Origin: Allorhodopirellula solitaria
GTDB taxonomy: Bacteria; Planctomycetota; Planctomycetia; Pirellulales; Pirellulaceae
Assembly (NCBI RefSeq): GCF_007859855.1
Contig: NZ_SJPK01000005.1
Span: 163,429-227,428 of the forward strand
Length of the DNA: 64,000 nt
Direction: 5' to 3'
In this document: positions 36,174 through 44,856 of the stretch, piece by piece
How the letters are laid out: every line of letters begins with the position of its first letter
How positions within the stretch are numbered: the stretch's first letter is position 1
Program-made: the position numbers and the translations under genes
The notes under the pieces: generated by a model
The model's database searches: none
Told to the model about the DNA's origin: nothing
Seen by the model: the letters and a program-made list of their open reading frames with translations, nothing else

Positions 36174-36737
36174 CTATTTGAGCGATTCGATCACTTTTTC
36201 GATGGTCGCCGGATCTTGCTTGGCTTTGACAGCGGAATCCTTATGCACAACGTTTCCATCGCGATCGATGACGAACGTCCAACGCTTGGCGGTTGCGGTT
36301 CGTAGCAGCGACGTTTGCTCACCATCGATCAATTTGACCACCGTTTTGTCGCCCAGCGTCACTGGCACTCCGAACTTCTTAGCGACTTTCCCATCCGTGT
36401 CAGCCAACAAGGTGAAATTTAAGTCGTGAGCCTGCTTGAAAATACGATGGTTCTCCGCCGAGTCACCGCTGACACCGACAACTTCCACGCCGGCCTGTGT
36501 AAATTCCTCCATCTTGTCGCGATACCCACAAGCCTGTGCCGTGCAGCCACCCGTCATGTCTGCGGGATAGAAGTACAACACAATGACCTTCTCACCGACG
36601 TGTTCGGATGACTTCCAAATCTTGCCGGTGTCATCCTTGGCTTCGAAACTGGGTGCTTTCTCACCGACATCCACTGCGAACGCGGAAACCGAAGCGAGAG
36701 CCAAAATTGCAAAAGTGAGGAAACGGTGGAATCGCAT
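36174..36737 (-). CDS. Exported peroxiredoxin, BCP/PrxQ type
   Basis: 187 residues from the ATG at 36737. A signal peptide (FLTFAILALASVSAFAVD) is followed by the thioredoxin-fold peroxidase domain: VGEKAPSFEAKDDTGK, VIVLYFYPADMTGGC with peroxidatic Cys65, resolving Cys70 five residues later (CTAQAC), VVGVSGDSAENHRIF and ADTDGKVAKKFGV. It reduces hydroperoxides using thiols. PrxQ proteins are mostly cytoplasmic; export to the periplasm is the notable feature. The gene converges with the FMN/iron-sulfur gene, with a 34-bp gap. Confidence 0.92.
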   Translation of the reverse strand: MRFHRFLTFAILALASVSAFAVDVGEKAPSFEAKDDTGKIWKSSEHVGEKVIVLYFYPADMTGGCTAQACGYRDKMEEFTQAGVEVVGVSGDSAENHRIFKQAHDLNFTLLADTDGKVAKKFGVPVTLGDKTVVKLIDGEQTSLLRTATAKRWTFVIDRDGNVVHKDSAVKAKQDPATIEKVIESLK

Positions 36738-37044
36738 GACATGCCTGCTGTTGAAACAAAGGGAGAAATTGGAGGGCGTTGGTCGCAAATTATATTCGAC
36801 TGGCAACAGGGCCGGCTCCATTACTGGCCAAAAAAATGGCTCATCCGGCTGAAGCGTACTTCGGTGGCAGTGGCGACGACATCGCTGATAATCTGACGAT
36901 GCCGGAAGAAACAAAAGGAGCTCGCCGGCGACGCTGGCCTCCCGAGGAAGGCTCGCGGTCGGGCCGCGAGCCTCACGGTGATGCCAGATGAGCTATCATC
37001 TCTTGGGAACTCCCCACGCCCCCTTCCCCTTGGACGATTGGACG

Positions 37045-39234
37045 ATGCAATTGAAATCTTTGATTCGAAGTCTCTCGCTCTGTGTTTTCCTTGTTGCCTC
37101 CCCTATCGCTGCGGTAGGACAAACCGCCGAGGGCAGGGATGACAAACAAAGAGCCTCCGACGACATCGCGTACGATGTGGTTGTCTACGGCGGCACCTCA
37201 GCGGGCATTGCCGCAGCGGTCCAGGTCAAACGCATGGGTGGCACGGTGATCGTCATCGAGCCGAGTCGCCGGATCGGCGGCTTGACGACGGGGGGGCTCG
37301 GACAGACGGATATTGGCAACAAGGCTGCCATCGGTGGCATCGCTCGTGAATTCTACCAACGCGTGCACCAGTACTATCAACAGCCCGAGCACTGGCGCTG
37401 GCAACGACAGGACCAGTACCGTGATGGCGGGCAAACTCAAACCGCCGATTCCGAACGGGCGATGTGGACCTTCGAACCGTCGGCCGCCCTCTCAATCATG
37501 CAAGATTTGGTAGCCGAACATGAAATCCCCGTCGTCTACGAACAGCGACTCCAACGGTCCTCAGGGCCGGCCCCCAACGCAGAGGGCCCAGGCGTCGAGA
37601 TGCAGGGCCAGAAAATCGTTGCGATCACCATGCAGAACGGGGACACCTACCGCGGCCGTGTGTTCTTAGACGCTACCTACGAAGGAGACCTGTTGGCCGA
37701 AGCGGGCGTCACCTACACGGTCGGACGTGAGGCTGTCGCGGTCTACGACGAATCATTGAGCGGAGTGCAAACTCGTCAAGCAAGGCATCATCAATTTGTC
37801 CCGGGCGTGGCCCCCTACGTTGTCCCAGGTGACGCGTCGAGCGGTTTGCTGCCTGGGATCGATCCCGAGGGCCCCGGCGAGGAAGGTAGCGGTGATCGAC
37901 GTGTGCAGGCGTACTGCTACCGAATGTGCTTGACCGACCATCCTGAAAACCGGATTCCCTTTGCCAAGCCCGAAGGGTACAACGCCCTCGTTTATGAGCT
38001 TCTGCTACGGAACTTCGAAGCTGGCGAACGAGGCATGCCCTGGATCAATTCACGCATGCCCAACCGGAAAACGGATACGAATAATCGAACCGCTTTTTCG
38101 ACCGATTTTATCGGCGAAAACTACGAATATCCCGAATCTAGTTATGAGCAGCGGGAAAAAATGGCACACCGCCACCGCGTCTATCAACAAGGCTTGATGT
38201 GGACACTCGCCAACCATCCGCGCGTGCCTGACAAGATCCGCAACGAATTCGCACGATGGGGAACCTGTCGCGACGAGTTCGAGCGGGAGGATGGATGGCA
38301 GCAGCAACTCTACGTTCGCGAAGCGCGGCGGATGATCGGAGACAGCGTGATGACGCAGCACCATTGCCAGGGACGCCAGGTCGCCGAGGACGCCATCGGA
38401 TTGGCTGCCTACACGATGGATTCCCACAATGTCCAACGCCACGTCAACGCGGATGGGCACGTTCGAAACGAAGGCGATGTCCAGGTCGGTGGTTTTTCAC
38501 CTTATCCCATCGCCTATAGCGCGTTGACTCCGAAGGCCGACGAATGCGAAAACCTGCTCGTCCCGGTTTGCTTGAGTGCCTCACACATGGCGTTTGGATC
38601 GATCCGGATGGAGCCCGTGTTCATGGTCCTCGGCCAATCCTCAGCAACCGCTGCGATGCAGGCCATCGAAAACGATGTGCCGGTACAAACCATTCGCTAC
38701 GAAGCCTTGCGAGACCGACTCGCTGCCGACGGGCAGGTTCTCGAGTGGACAGGGCCCGTACGCAAATCGGCCGAGTCGGTGGACCCGCAAAAACTCGACG
38801 GGATCGTCGCCGATGACGAGGACGCATCCCGCACAGGGTTCGAATCGGCAAGCGTTTCGATCGGCCCCTTCATCGCCGCGGGGTATCGCCACGACAGCGA
38901 TTCCGGCAAGGGCCAACATCGTATTCGGTTCTCTCTCAGCGTTGAAAACCCCGGCACCTACGACGTTCGCGTCGCCTACTCCGCCAACGCCAATCGAGCG
39001 ACCAACGTTCCCGTCACGATCCATCGTGGAAATGAGACGAATGAGCTGCGATTGAACCAACGAAAGAAACCGAAACACGGTGCTTTTGCATCGCTCGGCC
39101 AGTTCGCGTTTCCCAAAGGCGAGGCAGTCGTCGAAATCAGCAACACGGACACCAATGGCTATGTCGTCGTCGACGCCGTCCAGCTCTTGCCTGCAACCGC
39201 AGTGGACGAAACGACGAGTCCCACACATCCGTAG
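37045..39234 (+). CDS. Exported FAD-dependent oxidoreductase with C-terminal beta domain (second)
   Basis: 729 residues from the ATG at 37045. A signal peptide (LIRSLSLCVFLVASPIAAVG) precedes the FAD_oxidored core: YDVVVYGGTSAGIAAAVQVK, RRIGGLTTGGLGQTDIGNK, VFLDATYEGDLLAEAGVTYT, and LLVPVCLSASHMAFGSIRME. The C-terminal domain of about 130 residues (GTYDVRVAYSANANRATNVP, VVVDAVQLLP) resembles that of the gene at 32085. There is no N-terminal beta domain and no electron-transfer partner beside it. The last codons (DETTSPTHP) are formed by a 30-bp direct repeat that recurs 299 bp downstream, so the natural C-terminus may have been altered. Confidence 0.85.
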   Translation: MQLKSLIRSLSLCVFLVASPIAAVGQTAEGRDDKQRASDDIAYDVVVYGGTSAGIAAAVQVKRMGGTVIVIEPSRRIGGLTTGGLGQTDIGNKAAIGGIAREFYQRVHQYYQQPEHWRWQRQDQYRDGGQTQTADSERAMWTFEPSAALSIMQDLVAEHEIPVVYEQRLQRSSGPAPNAEGPGVEMQGQKIVAITMQNGDTYRGRVFLDATYEGDLLAEAGVTYTVGREAVAVYDESLSGVQTRQARHHQFVPGVAPYVVPGDASSGLLPGIDPEGPGEEGSGDRRVQAYCYRMCLTDHPENRIPFAKPEGYNALVYELLLRNFEAGERGMPWINSRMPNRKTDTNNRTAFSTDFIGENYEYPESSYEQREKMAHRHRVYQQGLMWTLANHPRVPDKIRNEFARWGTCRDEFEREDGWQQQLYVREARRMIGDSVMTQHHCQGRQVAEDAIGLAAYTMDSHNVQRHVNADGHVRNEGDVQVGGFSPYPIAYSALTPKADECENLLVPVCLSASHMAFGSIRMEPVFMVLGQSSATAAMQAIENDVPVQTIRYEALRDRLAADGQVLEWTGPVRKSAESVDPQKLDGIVADDEDASRTGFESASVSIGPFIAAGYRHDSDSGKGQHRIRFSLSVENPGTYDVRVAYSANANRATNVPVTIHRGNETNELRLNQRKKPKHGAFASLGQFAFPKGEAVVEISNTDTNGYVVVDAVQLLPATAVDETTSPTHP

Positions 39235-39540
39235 TGGACGAAACGACGAGCTGGTCATTACCCACAAAACCCGATCCCGTGTCAGCTTGTCTGACAGGAA
39301 TCTCCGTTTTGCGATTAGATCAAGATGGAGCATTCACCCCGCTCCCATGCGGGCTTGCCCCGCATGACAGCGAAGTTTGTCGACTTGGTTTCCTGTCAGA
39401 CAAGCTGACAGGGGAACTTGTGTCGATACCGCGGTTTTCTAATTTGAAAACGTCGCTTCGGCGTGTGACAAGCACACAGGGGAGCAAACTTGCGGGTAAT
39501 CAACAGGAGGCGACGAGTCCCACACATCCGTAGTGGACGA
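39212..39540 (+). repeat. 30-bp direct repeats 299 bp apart
   Basis: An identical 30-bp sequence starting CGACGAGTCCCACACATCCG lies at 39212-39241 and 39511-39540. The first copy spans the stop codon of the oxidoreductase gene. A shorter repeat, GTGGACGAAACGACGAG, is also doubled at about 39202 and 39234. No gene is recognisable from here to 39812. Confidence 0.85.
39280..39410. repeat. 21-bp inverted repeat between the direct repeats
   Basis: 39280-39300 and 39390-39410 are perfect reverse complements. Each arm contains TGTCAG-N5-CTGACA, itself a palindrome. Between them is a fold GCGGGCTTGCCCCGC. It forms the core of the segment bounded by the 30-bp direct repeats. Confidence 0.8.
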
Positions 39541-39812
39541 GATGCTGGGCTGTTGATTCCCCACGAGGATGCCTACGCCGAAGGCGTTATGGAAAATAGC
39601 CGGTGGCTTGAGCGCAAGCGAACACCACCGGATACGCCGCCAAACGCAAGAACCAACCCCGAATGGGGTTGAAGATCATTCAGGACACGGTACCACCGTA
39701 GGTGGCCCTGCGTTGACCAACGACTGCTCTCGGGTATCACGTGGGGATACTCGCGGGTGACTGGCAGCTCGTTGCCGCGTCCGCTGCGGCAAAGCCGTTT
39801 CTGCTGCTCGTC

Positions 39813-40952
39813 TCAGTCCTTCAACGCTTGCCGCAAGACAGGTTCAAACACGTTGGCCTGTCGCATGAATCCAAGATCGCTGGCGTGCGAACCATCCGTC
39901 GCACCTTCCCCGTCATCGCCATAGAGATGATCGCCGGGGATGTAGTGAAGGTTCTGCACGCCGGCATCGACGAGATGGCGGTAAGCCGCTTTCAATGCAG
40001 CGTGGTTTTGCGTGTGGTGTTCACGGCGTTTGGGCAAAATCCAATCGTTGGTGTTGCGTCGATCTTCGACGAGCACGATCGGTGTGGAGGGATGGGCGGC
40101 ACGCAACTGCTCGATCAGCGGGACGCACTTGGCGGCGACGTCGGCTGGCCCCATGTTCGGCAGGCAGTCGATGACGAAGACAGTAGGATCAATTTGCACC
40201 AAGTAGTCGCCCACCTCTTTATCCATTCGCCCGTTGCCTGAAAAACCGAGATTGACAACTGGCATGTCCAGACGCCGCCCGAGGATAGCGGTATGGACCA
40301 TTCCCGGACGACTGGCACAGGCTCCATGGGTGATGCTCGTTCCGTAGAACACGATGGGATTCGGTCGCGGGCCGAGACCTTGGAATTCGCTCCCTTCGGC
40401 GACACCAATGCTCATGAATTCCACGCCGTTATAGAGCGGCAGGTATGCGGCATATTCACGCGTGCCCGGCGCCAGGCCACTGACGATCTCGGTCTTGATC
40501 TCTTGCGAGTGCGGTCGGGTGACTTGCACCCATCTCCAATCACCCCGAGAATCGCGAGCATAGAGGTCGACGCCGCTCACCCCCGTCGCAGGCATGTGCG
40601 CCATGGCAAGGTTCTTGTCTTTGAGCTTGTAGTGCACATGGATGGCGGTCGCATCGGTTCGGAACCTCACCATCATCCCCGCGCTGTCGCGACTGAGACT
40701 CCAGACCGCCTTGGTGACCGATGACTGCGCCGAGGCAGGCAAGCGATCGAACCATTGCTGCCTTTCCTGGTCCGGAAGAATTCGCCCCTCCACGCCCCAC
40801 TGAGTCACATCGTACCAATCCAATCCGTCAACCGTCTTTTGACTCACCCGCATCTCGGGGTCGAGATCAGCGATGGCGGTGTCTTGGGCGGACGAATAAG
40901 TTGCGAGAGCTACGATCCAGCTAAACAGGGCGATTCGGTTAATAGTAGTCAT
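39813..40952 (-). CDS. Exported SGNH/GDSL hydrolase
   Basis: 379 residues. A signal peptide (INRIALFSWIVALATYSSAQ) is followed by a beta-sandwich-like N-terminal domain (WSLSRDSAGMMVRFRTDATA) and an SGNH hydrolase domain. The catalytic Ser is in VFYGTSITHGACAS, the Gly block in VNLGFSGNGRM and the Asp-His pair in TDGSHASDLGF. The Asn block appears as IDCLPNM. This two-domain form occurs in carbohydrate esterases of Bacteroidetes and planctomycetes and would deacylate polysaccharide outside the cytoplasm; the exact substrate is unknown. A hypothetical intergenic repeat region separates it from the oxidoreductase gene, which converges on it. Confidence 0.85.
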   Translation of the reverse strand: MTTINRIALFSWIVALATYSSAQDTAIADLDPEMRVSQKTVDGLDWYDVTQWGVEGRILPDQERQQWFDRLPASAQSSVTKAVWSLSRDSAGMMVRFRTDATAIHVHYKLKDKNLAMAHMPATGVSGVDLYARDSRGDWRWVQVTRPHSQEIKTEIVSGLAPGTREYAAYLPLYNGVEFMSIGVAEGSEFQGLGPRPNPIVFYGTSITHGACASRPGMVHTAILGRRLDMPVVNLGFSGNGRMDKEVGDYLVQIDPTVFVIDCLPNMGPADVAAKCVPLIEQLRAAHPSTPIVLVEDRRNTNDWILPKRREHHTQNHAALKAAYRHLVDAGVQNLHYIPGDHLYGDDGEGATDGSHASDLGFMRQANVFEPVLRQALKD

Positions 40953-41013
40953 GACTTCCTTCGAGGTGGGTGCGGTCGCTTCTGGACCGGTCTCGATTTC
41001 GGCCAGACTCCGC

Positions 41014-42618
41014 TCAGGGTGCTACGAGAGACTCGAGAAATGCTAGCACACTCTGCCGGTCCTCGTAGGACAGGTTGAGATAGCGGTCTCGAGTTCCCGC
41101 CGCTTCCCCGTCGTGCATCGCGATCGCTTCGAGCAAAGTCTCGGCGCGACCATCGTGCCAGTACGGTGCCGAATCACGGACACCCCACAGCGGTGCTGTG
41201 CGCCACTCTTGATTGAAGTTGGTCGGTTGCAACTTCATTTTTTCGCGAAGTTCCGTCCGGACGACGGCGCTTGTACTACGTTGATTCGTAAACGATCTAG
41301 CAATCGCCACGGTATTGTTCTTGATGTCTGGGTTAACCTTGGAATCGATTAACCGGGACGTAACCAGTGTCGTCGGCCCCGAGGGAGCTTGGAACGTGAA
41401 CGCAGGCCGACTGGACTCATAGCCGCGAGGACTTTCAAAGGTAATCGGCATCATCGTCACATTGCCGTAGTATGCGGTGCTAGCAGTAAACCCGGCGGGT
41501 GCCTCTGGGAGAATTTCCGCGTCTTTGGTGACCAACTCGCGGCGAACAATATAGGGCTCGGCATGGCTCAAATCGATGGACTCGCGTCCCATATCATGCA
41601 GCAACAAATCGCTATACAAACCACTGGCCGGCGGCATATCGGCAACATGGCAAACATTGCATCCGACTTCATTAAACAAGGCCTCACCACGGCGAATATC
41701 GACGGCTGAGTCACTTGGGATGGATTGCCGGGGGGCCGGCAGCGCGGCGGTGAAATGGGTCAGCATTTCGATCTGCTCGTCGCTGATGTCTGAGCTCGTG
41801 TTTTGGTACCCACGCACCGTCGAGTCGCTCGTCTGAACCTTCCGGCGGGTCTGCAGTCCCATCTCGTTGGCGCAGGCTTGGTCGTTGAATTCGATCAAAG
41901 AAGCGATATTGGCACGCCAACCGAACTTGCCGTACCGACCGTCCTGCAAGGTCGAGGGGCGACCGCTGATTTCCGGGTGCTTCTTCTGCAATCGGACCTG
42001 TCGATCGAGTTGCTTGTCGGAGACCTGGTCGATCAAACCGCTGCCAAACAACGCGGTTGTGTTGCGGCTGTACATCCGGGCCTTGATTCGGATTCGATAG
42101 CCGTTGATGGTGTCGTCGAAAACAATAGGGTTCCCGTTGGCGATCCGCACCTCGGCTGCCTCGGTAGGGCCGCCTTCGTCAGCGTAGTTGGCACCGGCCT
42201 GCTGGAGCACCTTTTCATGGAATCCGCGGAGCATCGAACTCCCGCCATGATGCGGCAGCCCGGCAACGTTGGCCACGTTCCCGTCGGGCTGGACAAAACC
42301 TGGGTGGAATTGCGAGACCAGGTTGGCGAGCACCGCCAGGGTGACTCGGCGGCCGTAGACTTCAATGGAATCGATCCCGATAGAGGTGGCGTTGAACGCC
42401 GCTTCACCGCCTCCGCCGATGCCGCCTTGTTGATGGCAGGTCGCGCAGGAGGTCGCGTTGAAGAGTGGCCCCAACCCGTCACCACCAAGGGCCGAGTTGT
42501 GCGGTTGCCACTCCTGCGTGAAGAGCTGGGCGCCACCGGCAATTTCCGGAGGCGACACCGCCCACGCGGTCGTGGGGACGAGTGCTAGCAGAACGATCGT
42601 CAACAACTTGAATTTCAT
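41014..42618 (-). CDS. DUF1111 di-haem oxidoreductase family protein
   Basis: 534 residues with a signal peptide (LLTIVLLALVPTTAWAVSPP). Two c-type haem motifs are visible, CATCHQQGG (Cys58-His62) and CNVCHVADMPP in the middle. The family ending WRTAPLWGVRDSAPYWHDGR and ETLLEAIAMHDGEA is present. DUF1111 proteins (di-haem, possible peroxidase or thiol oxidoreductase) act in the periplasm; the substrate is unknown. The start codon overlaps the stop of the upstream unknown gene by 4 nt (ATGA), so the two are translationally coupled and probably form a functional pair. Confidence 0.88.
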   Translation of the reverse strand: MKFKLLTIVLLALVPTTAWAVSPPEIAGGAQLFTQEWQPHNSALGGDGLGPLFNATSCATCHQQGGIGGGGEAAFNATSIGIDSIEVYGRRVTLAVLANLVSQFHPGFVQPDGNVANVAGLPHHGGSSMLRGFHEKVLQQAGANYADEGGPTEAAEVRIANGNPIVFDDTINGYRIRIKARMYSRNTTALFGSGLIDQVSDKQLDRQVRLQKKHPEISGRPSTLQDGRYGKFGWRANIASLIEFNDQACANEMGLQTRRKVQTSDSTVRGYQNTSSDISDEQIEMLTHFTAALPAPRQSIPSDSAVDIRRGEALFNEVGCNVCHVADMPPASGLYSDLLLHDMGRESIDLSHAEPYIVRRELVTKDAEILPEAPAGFTASTAYYGNVTMMPITFESPRGYESSRPAFTFQAPSGPTTLVTSRLIDSKVNPDIKNNTVAIARSFTNQRSTSAVVRTELREKMKLQPTNFNQEWRTAPLWGVRDSAPYWHDGRAETLLEAIAMHDGEAAGTRDRYLNLSYEDRQSVLAFLESLVAP

Positions 42619-43979
42619 TTTTGCACCTGTCGAATCATGGAGATCGCGCGGCCGGGAGGGCTGCCGTCACGAATCGGGTAGGGGGGATCGCTGGGGGATC
42701 GGAAGAAGAGAAAGCGCGCGCGGCTGGGACGGCGTAGGTCAATCGGCTTGCCATCGGTTTGCGATAACCAGGCTGCGATTTCCCCCGGGCTAACCTCGCG
42801 GCTGGGGGTGACCTTCACGACGGCATCGAGGTCCTGCCATCCCAATCCGCGGCGGCGTGCCACGTCGGTGACTTGCGCGCGCTGCGGAGAGATACGGTCC
42901 TCGAGCAGGGGCGGTCGCAGCTGCAGCGTGAAGGGACGCTTCTCGTCACGCTGAGACACCCATTCCGCCAGCGACAAGGGATCGTCCGCTGCCTCGCTCG
43001 GTTGCTCGCCCGGTCTTTCAACGGGCATCACACACTGCCCCCAGGTGACTTCGGCGAGATCGGTGTAGAGCGAGCGGAGGTCGGAGCCCACGACAAAGGG
43101 CGCGAGCGTTGTCACCCATGGCAGTCGTGTGGCGGGATGCTGCTCGAGGATGGCCAGCCGATTGAGGTCACTGGCCTCGGTCAAGCCAAATCGGGTCTGA
43201 GCGTCCTGCAGGTAGACCTGATGGAGCTGACCGGCGATGGAACCGAGTCGCAGTTTCACCGCAGAAGTGTAACGCGTCGTCTCCTCAAACAGATCATCAA
43301 TGGGATCGCCGTCGGGTTCTCCCAGAGCATCGAACTGTCGATCGAGTTCGCGTTGCCAGATTCGATTCAGACGCCCGCGAATGCGATCGACGATCCGCCC
43401 GACGGTTTCCTTGACGCTGCTCTCATTGGCGTCGCTGCTATCTTGGCGCAGCAACACCCGCGTGTCCTCGGCGTCTTCGATCAACTGCCTGAGGTCCTGA
43501 CCGTGTGGCACCCCCACCGACAACGCCAGAATTCGATATTTGCCATCGGTAACGATCGCGATGGCACGCTCGACATCGCTCGGCCGCTCGCCGCCTGTGA
43601 CGATTGGCGGCAGGCCGACGGCCCAATGCTGGAAATCGATGGGTGCCGACGGCAGAGAGTAACCGGCGGGTACCCGCGATACCGACCGCTCAAACGAACG
43701 CTGGCACCAACAGGACACGGGCTGGGAACGTCGCTTCCTAGCATTTTGCTGTGCTGCGACATCATTGGTCATCAGCACGACGACTAACGCGTCATCGGCC
43801 GTCGCCGCAGGCACTTCACCCATGGGCGTCGACCACGACACCGGATCCGCCGCATAGACCCTTGGCCCCGAATCCAACACAGTTGCCAAAACCGCGCCGC
43901 ACACCATCGTCAAGACGACTCGCGAGCTTCGAAATTGCAAGAAATCACCAAAGGGGCGATAAGAATAGCGAGGGGACAC
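42615..43979 (-). CDS. Unknown exported protein coupled to the di-haem protein
   Basis: About 454 residues if started at the GTG at 43979; TTG codons at 44027 and 43940 or the ATG at 43907 are alternatives. A basic then hydrophobic stretch (RSSRVVLTMVCGAVLATVL) looks like a signal peptide. Near residue 85 is LVVVLMTNDVAAQQNARKRR then SCWCQRSF, with a CxC that recalls a thioredoxin-like fold, but this is weak. The rest is alpha/beta with no motif I recognise. Coupling to a DUF1111 gene suggests a partner role in a periplasmic redox process. Confidence 0.6.
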   Translation of the reverse strand: MSPRYSYRPFGDFLQFRSSRVVLTMVCGAVLATVLDSGPRVYAADPVSWSTPMGEVPAATADDALVVVLMTNDVAAQQNARKRRSQPVSCWCQRSFERSVSRVPAGYSLPSAPIDFQHWAVGLPPIVTGGERPSDVERAIAIVTDGKYRILALSVGVPHGQDLRQLIEDAEDTRVLLRQDSSDANESSVKETVGRIVDRIRGRLNRIWQRELDRQFDALGEPDGDPIDDLFEETTRYTSAVKLRLGSIAGQLHQVYLQDAQTRFGLTEASDLNRLAILEQHPATRLPWVTTLAPFVVGSDLRSLYTDLAEVTWGQCVMPVERPGEQPSEAADDPLSLAEWVSQRDEKRPFTLQLRPPLLEDRISPQRAQVTDVARRRGLGWQDLDAVVKVTPSREVSPGEIAAWLSQTDGKPIDLRRPSRARFLFFRSPSDPPYPIRDGSPPGRAISMIRQVQK

Positions 43980-44062
43980 CACCTGGTCCCCGGATTCCTG
44001 TATAGCCGATCTGACTGGCCGATTCAAGAAAAATGTTGAAAATAGCTAATTCGCTCCGAATC

Positions 44063-44614
44063 CATCGTAGCCAGACGGCTCCGACCGTCTGAGCTAACAC
44101 ACCACGACCAACTCGCGACGGGCGGAGCCGTCGGTCGACAGTGTCAACGCGAAACATCGTAGCCAGACGGCTCCGACCGTCTGAGCTAACACACCACGAC
44201 CAACTCGCGACGGGCGGAGCCGTCGGTTGACAATATCAAAGCGAAACATCGTAGCCATACGGCTCCGTCCGTCTGAGCTAACACACCACACCCAACTCGC
44301 GACGGGCGGAGCCGCCGATCGACAATATCAAAGCGAAACATCGTAGCCAGACGGCTCCGTCCGTCTGAGCTAACAAACCACACCCAGCTCGCGACGGGCG
44401 GAGCCGTCGGTCGACAATATCAACGCAAAACATCGTAGCAAGACGGCTCCGTCCGTCTGAGCTAACACACCACGCCCAGCTCGCGACGGGCGGAGCCGTC
44501 GGTCGACAATGTCAACGCAAAACATCGTAGCCAGACCGCTCCGACCGTCTGAGCTAACACACCACGACCAACTCACGACGGGCGGAGCCGTCGGTCGACA
44601 ATGTCAACCATGTT
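44063..44614. repeat. Six tandem 92-bp repeats
   Basis: Units start at 44063, 44155, 44247, 44339, 44431 and 44523, each opening with CATCGTAGC and exactly 92 bp long. Each unit contains AGACGGCTCCG...CCGTCT and CGACGGGCGGAGCCGTCG, which can pair with each other and within themselves. Copies differ by point changes only. A palindrome GTCAAC-CAT-GTTGAC follows at about 44606-44620. The array lies between the divergent coupled redox pair and the tex gene; nothing else is recognisable from 43980 to 44856. Confidence 0.92.
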
Positions 44615-44856
44615 GACAATGTTGGGGTCGCGACCGTATTCTCCCCAGGCTCGATTGCGAGCGGTTCGTCTATGGTCCTCGCAGCGTCTCGATGGGGTAG
44701 TGAATGCGTCTGGTTGAAAAGACGGGTTTGTGCCTGATAGAGATACCCTACGCGACGGCGACCGCTTGATCTTCTTACCCACTTTTGCATGTTTCGCGGA
44801 CGACCGTTTGACTCTCGCGTCGTCCCCTTCAAGCTAGTAAAGCGACCGAACATCTG

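Noticed and set aside
44063-44614. Possible CRISPR array
   Set aside because: The 92-bp units follow each other directly with no variable spacers, and no cas genes are nearby.
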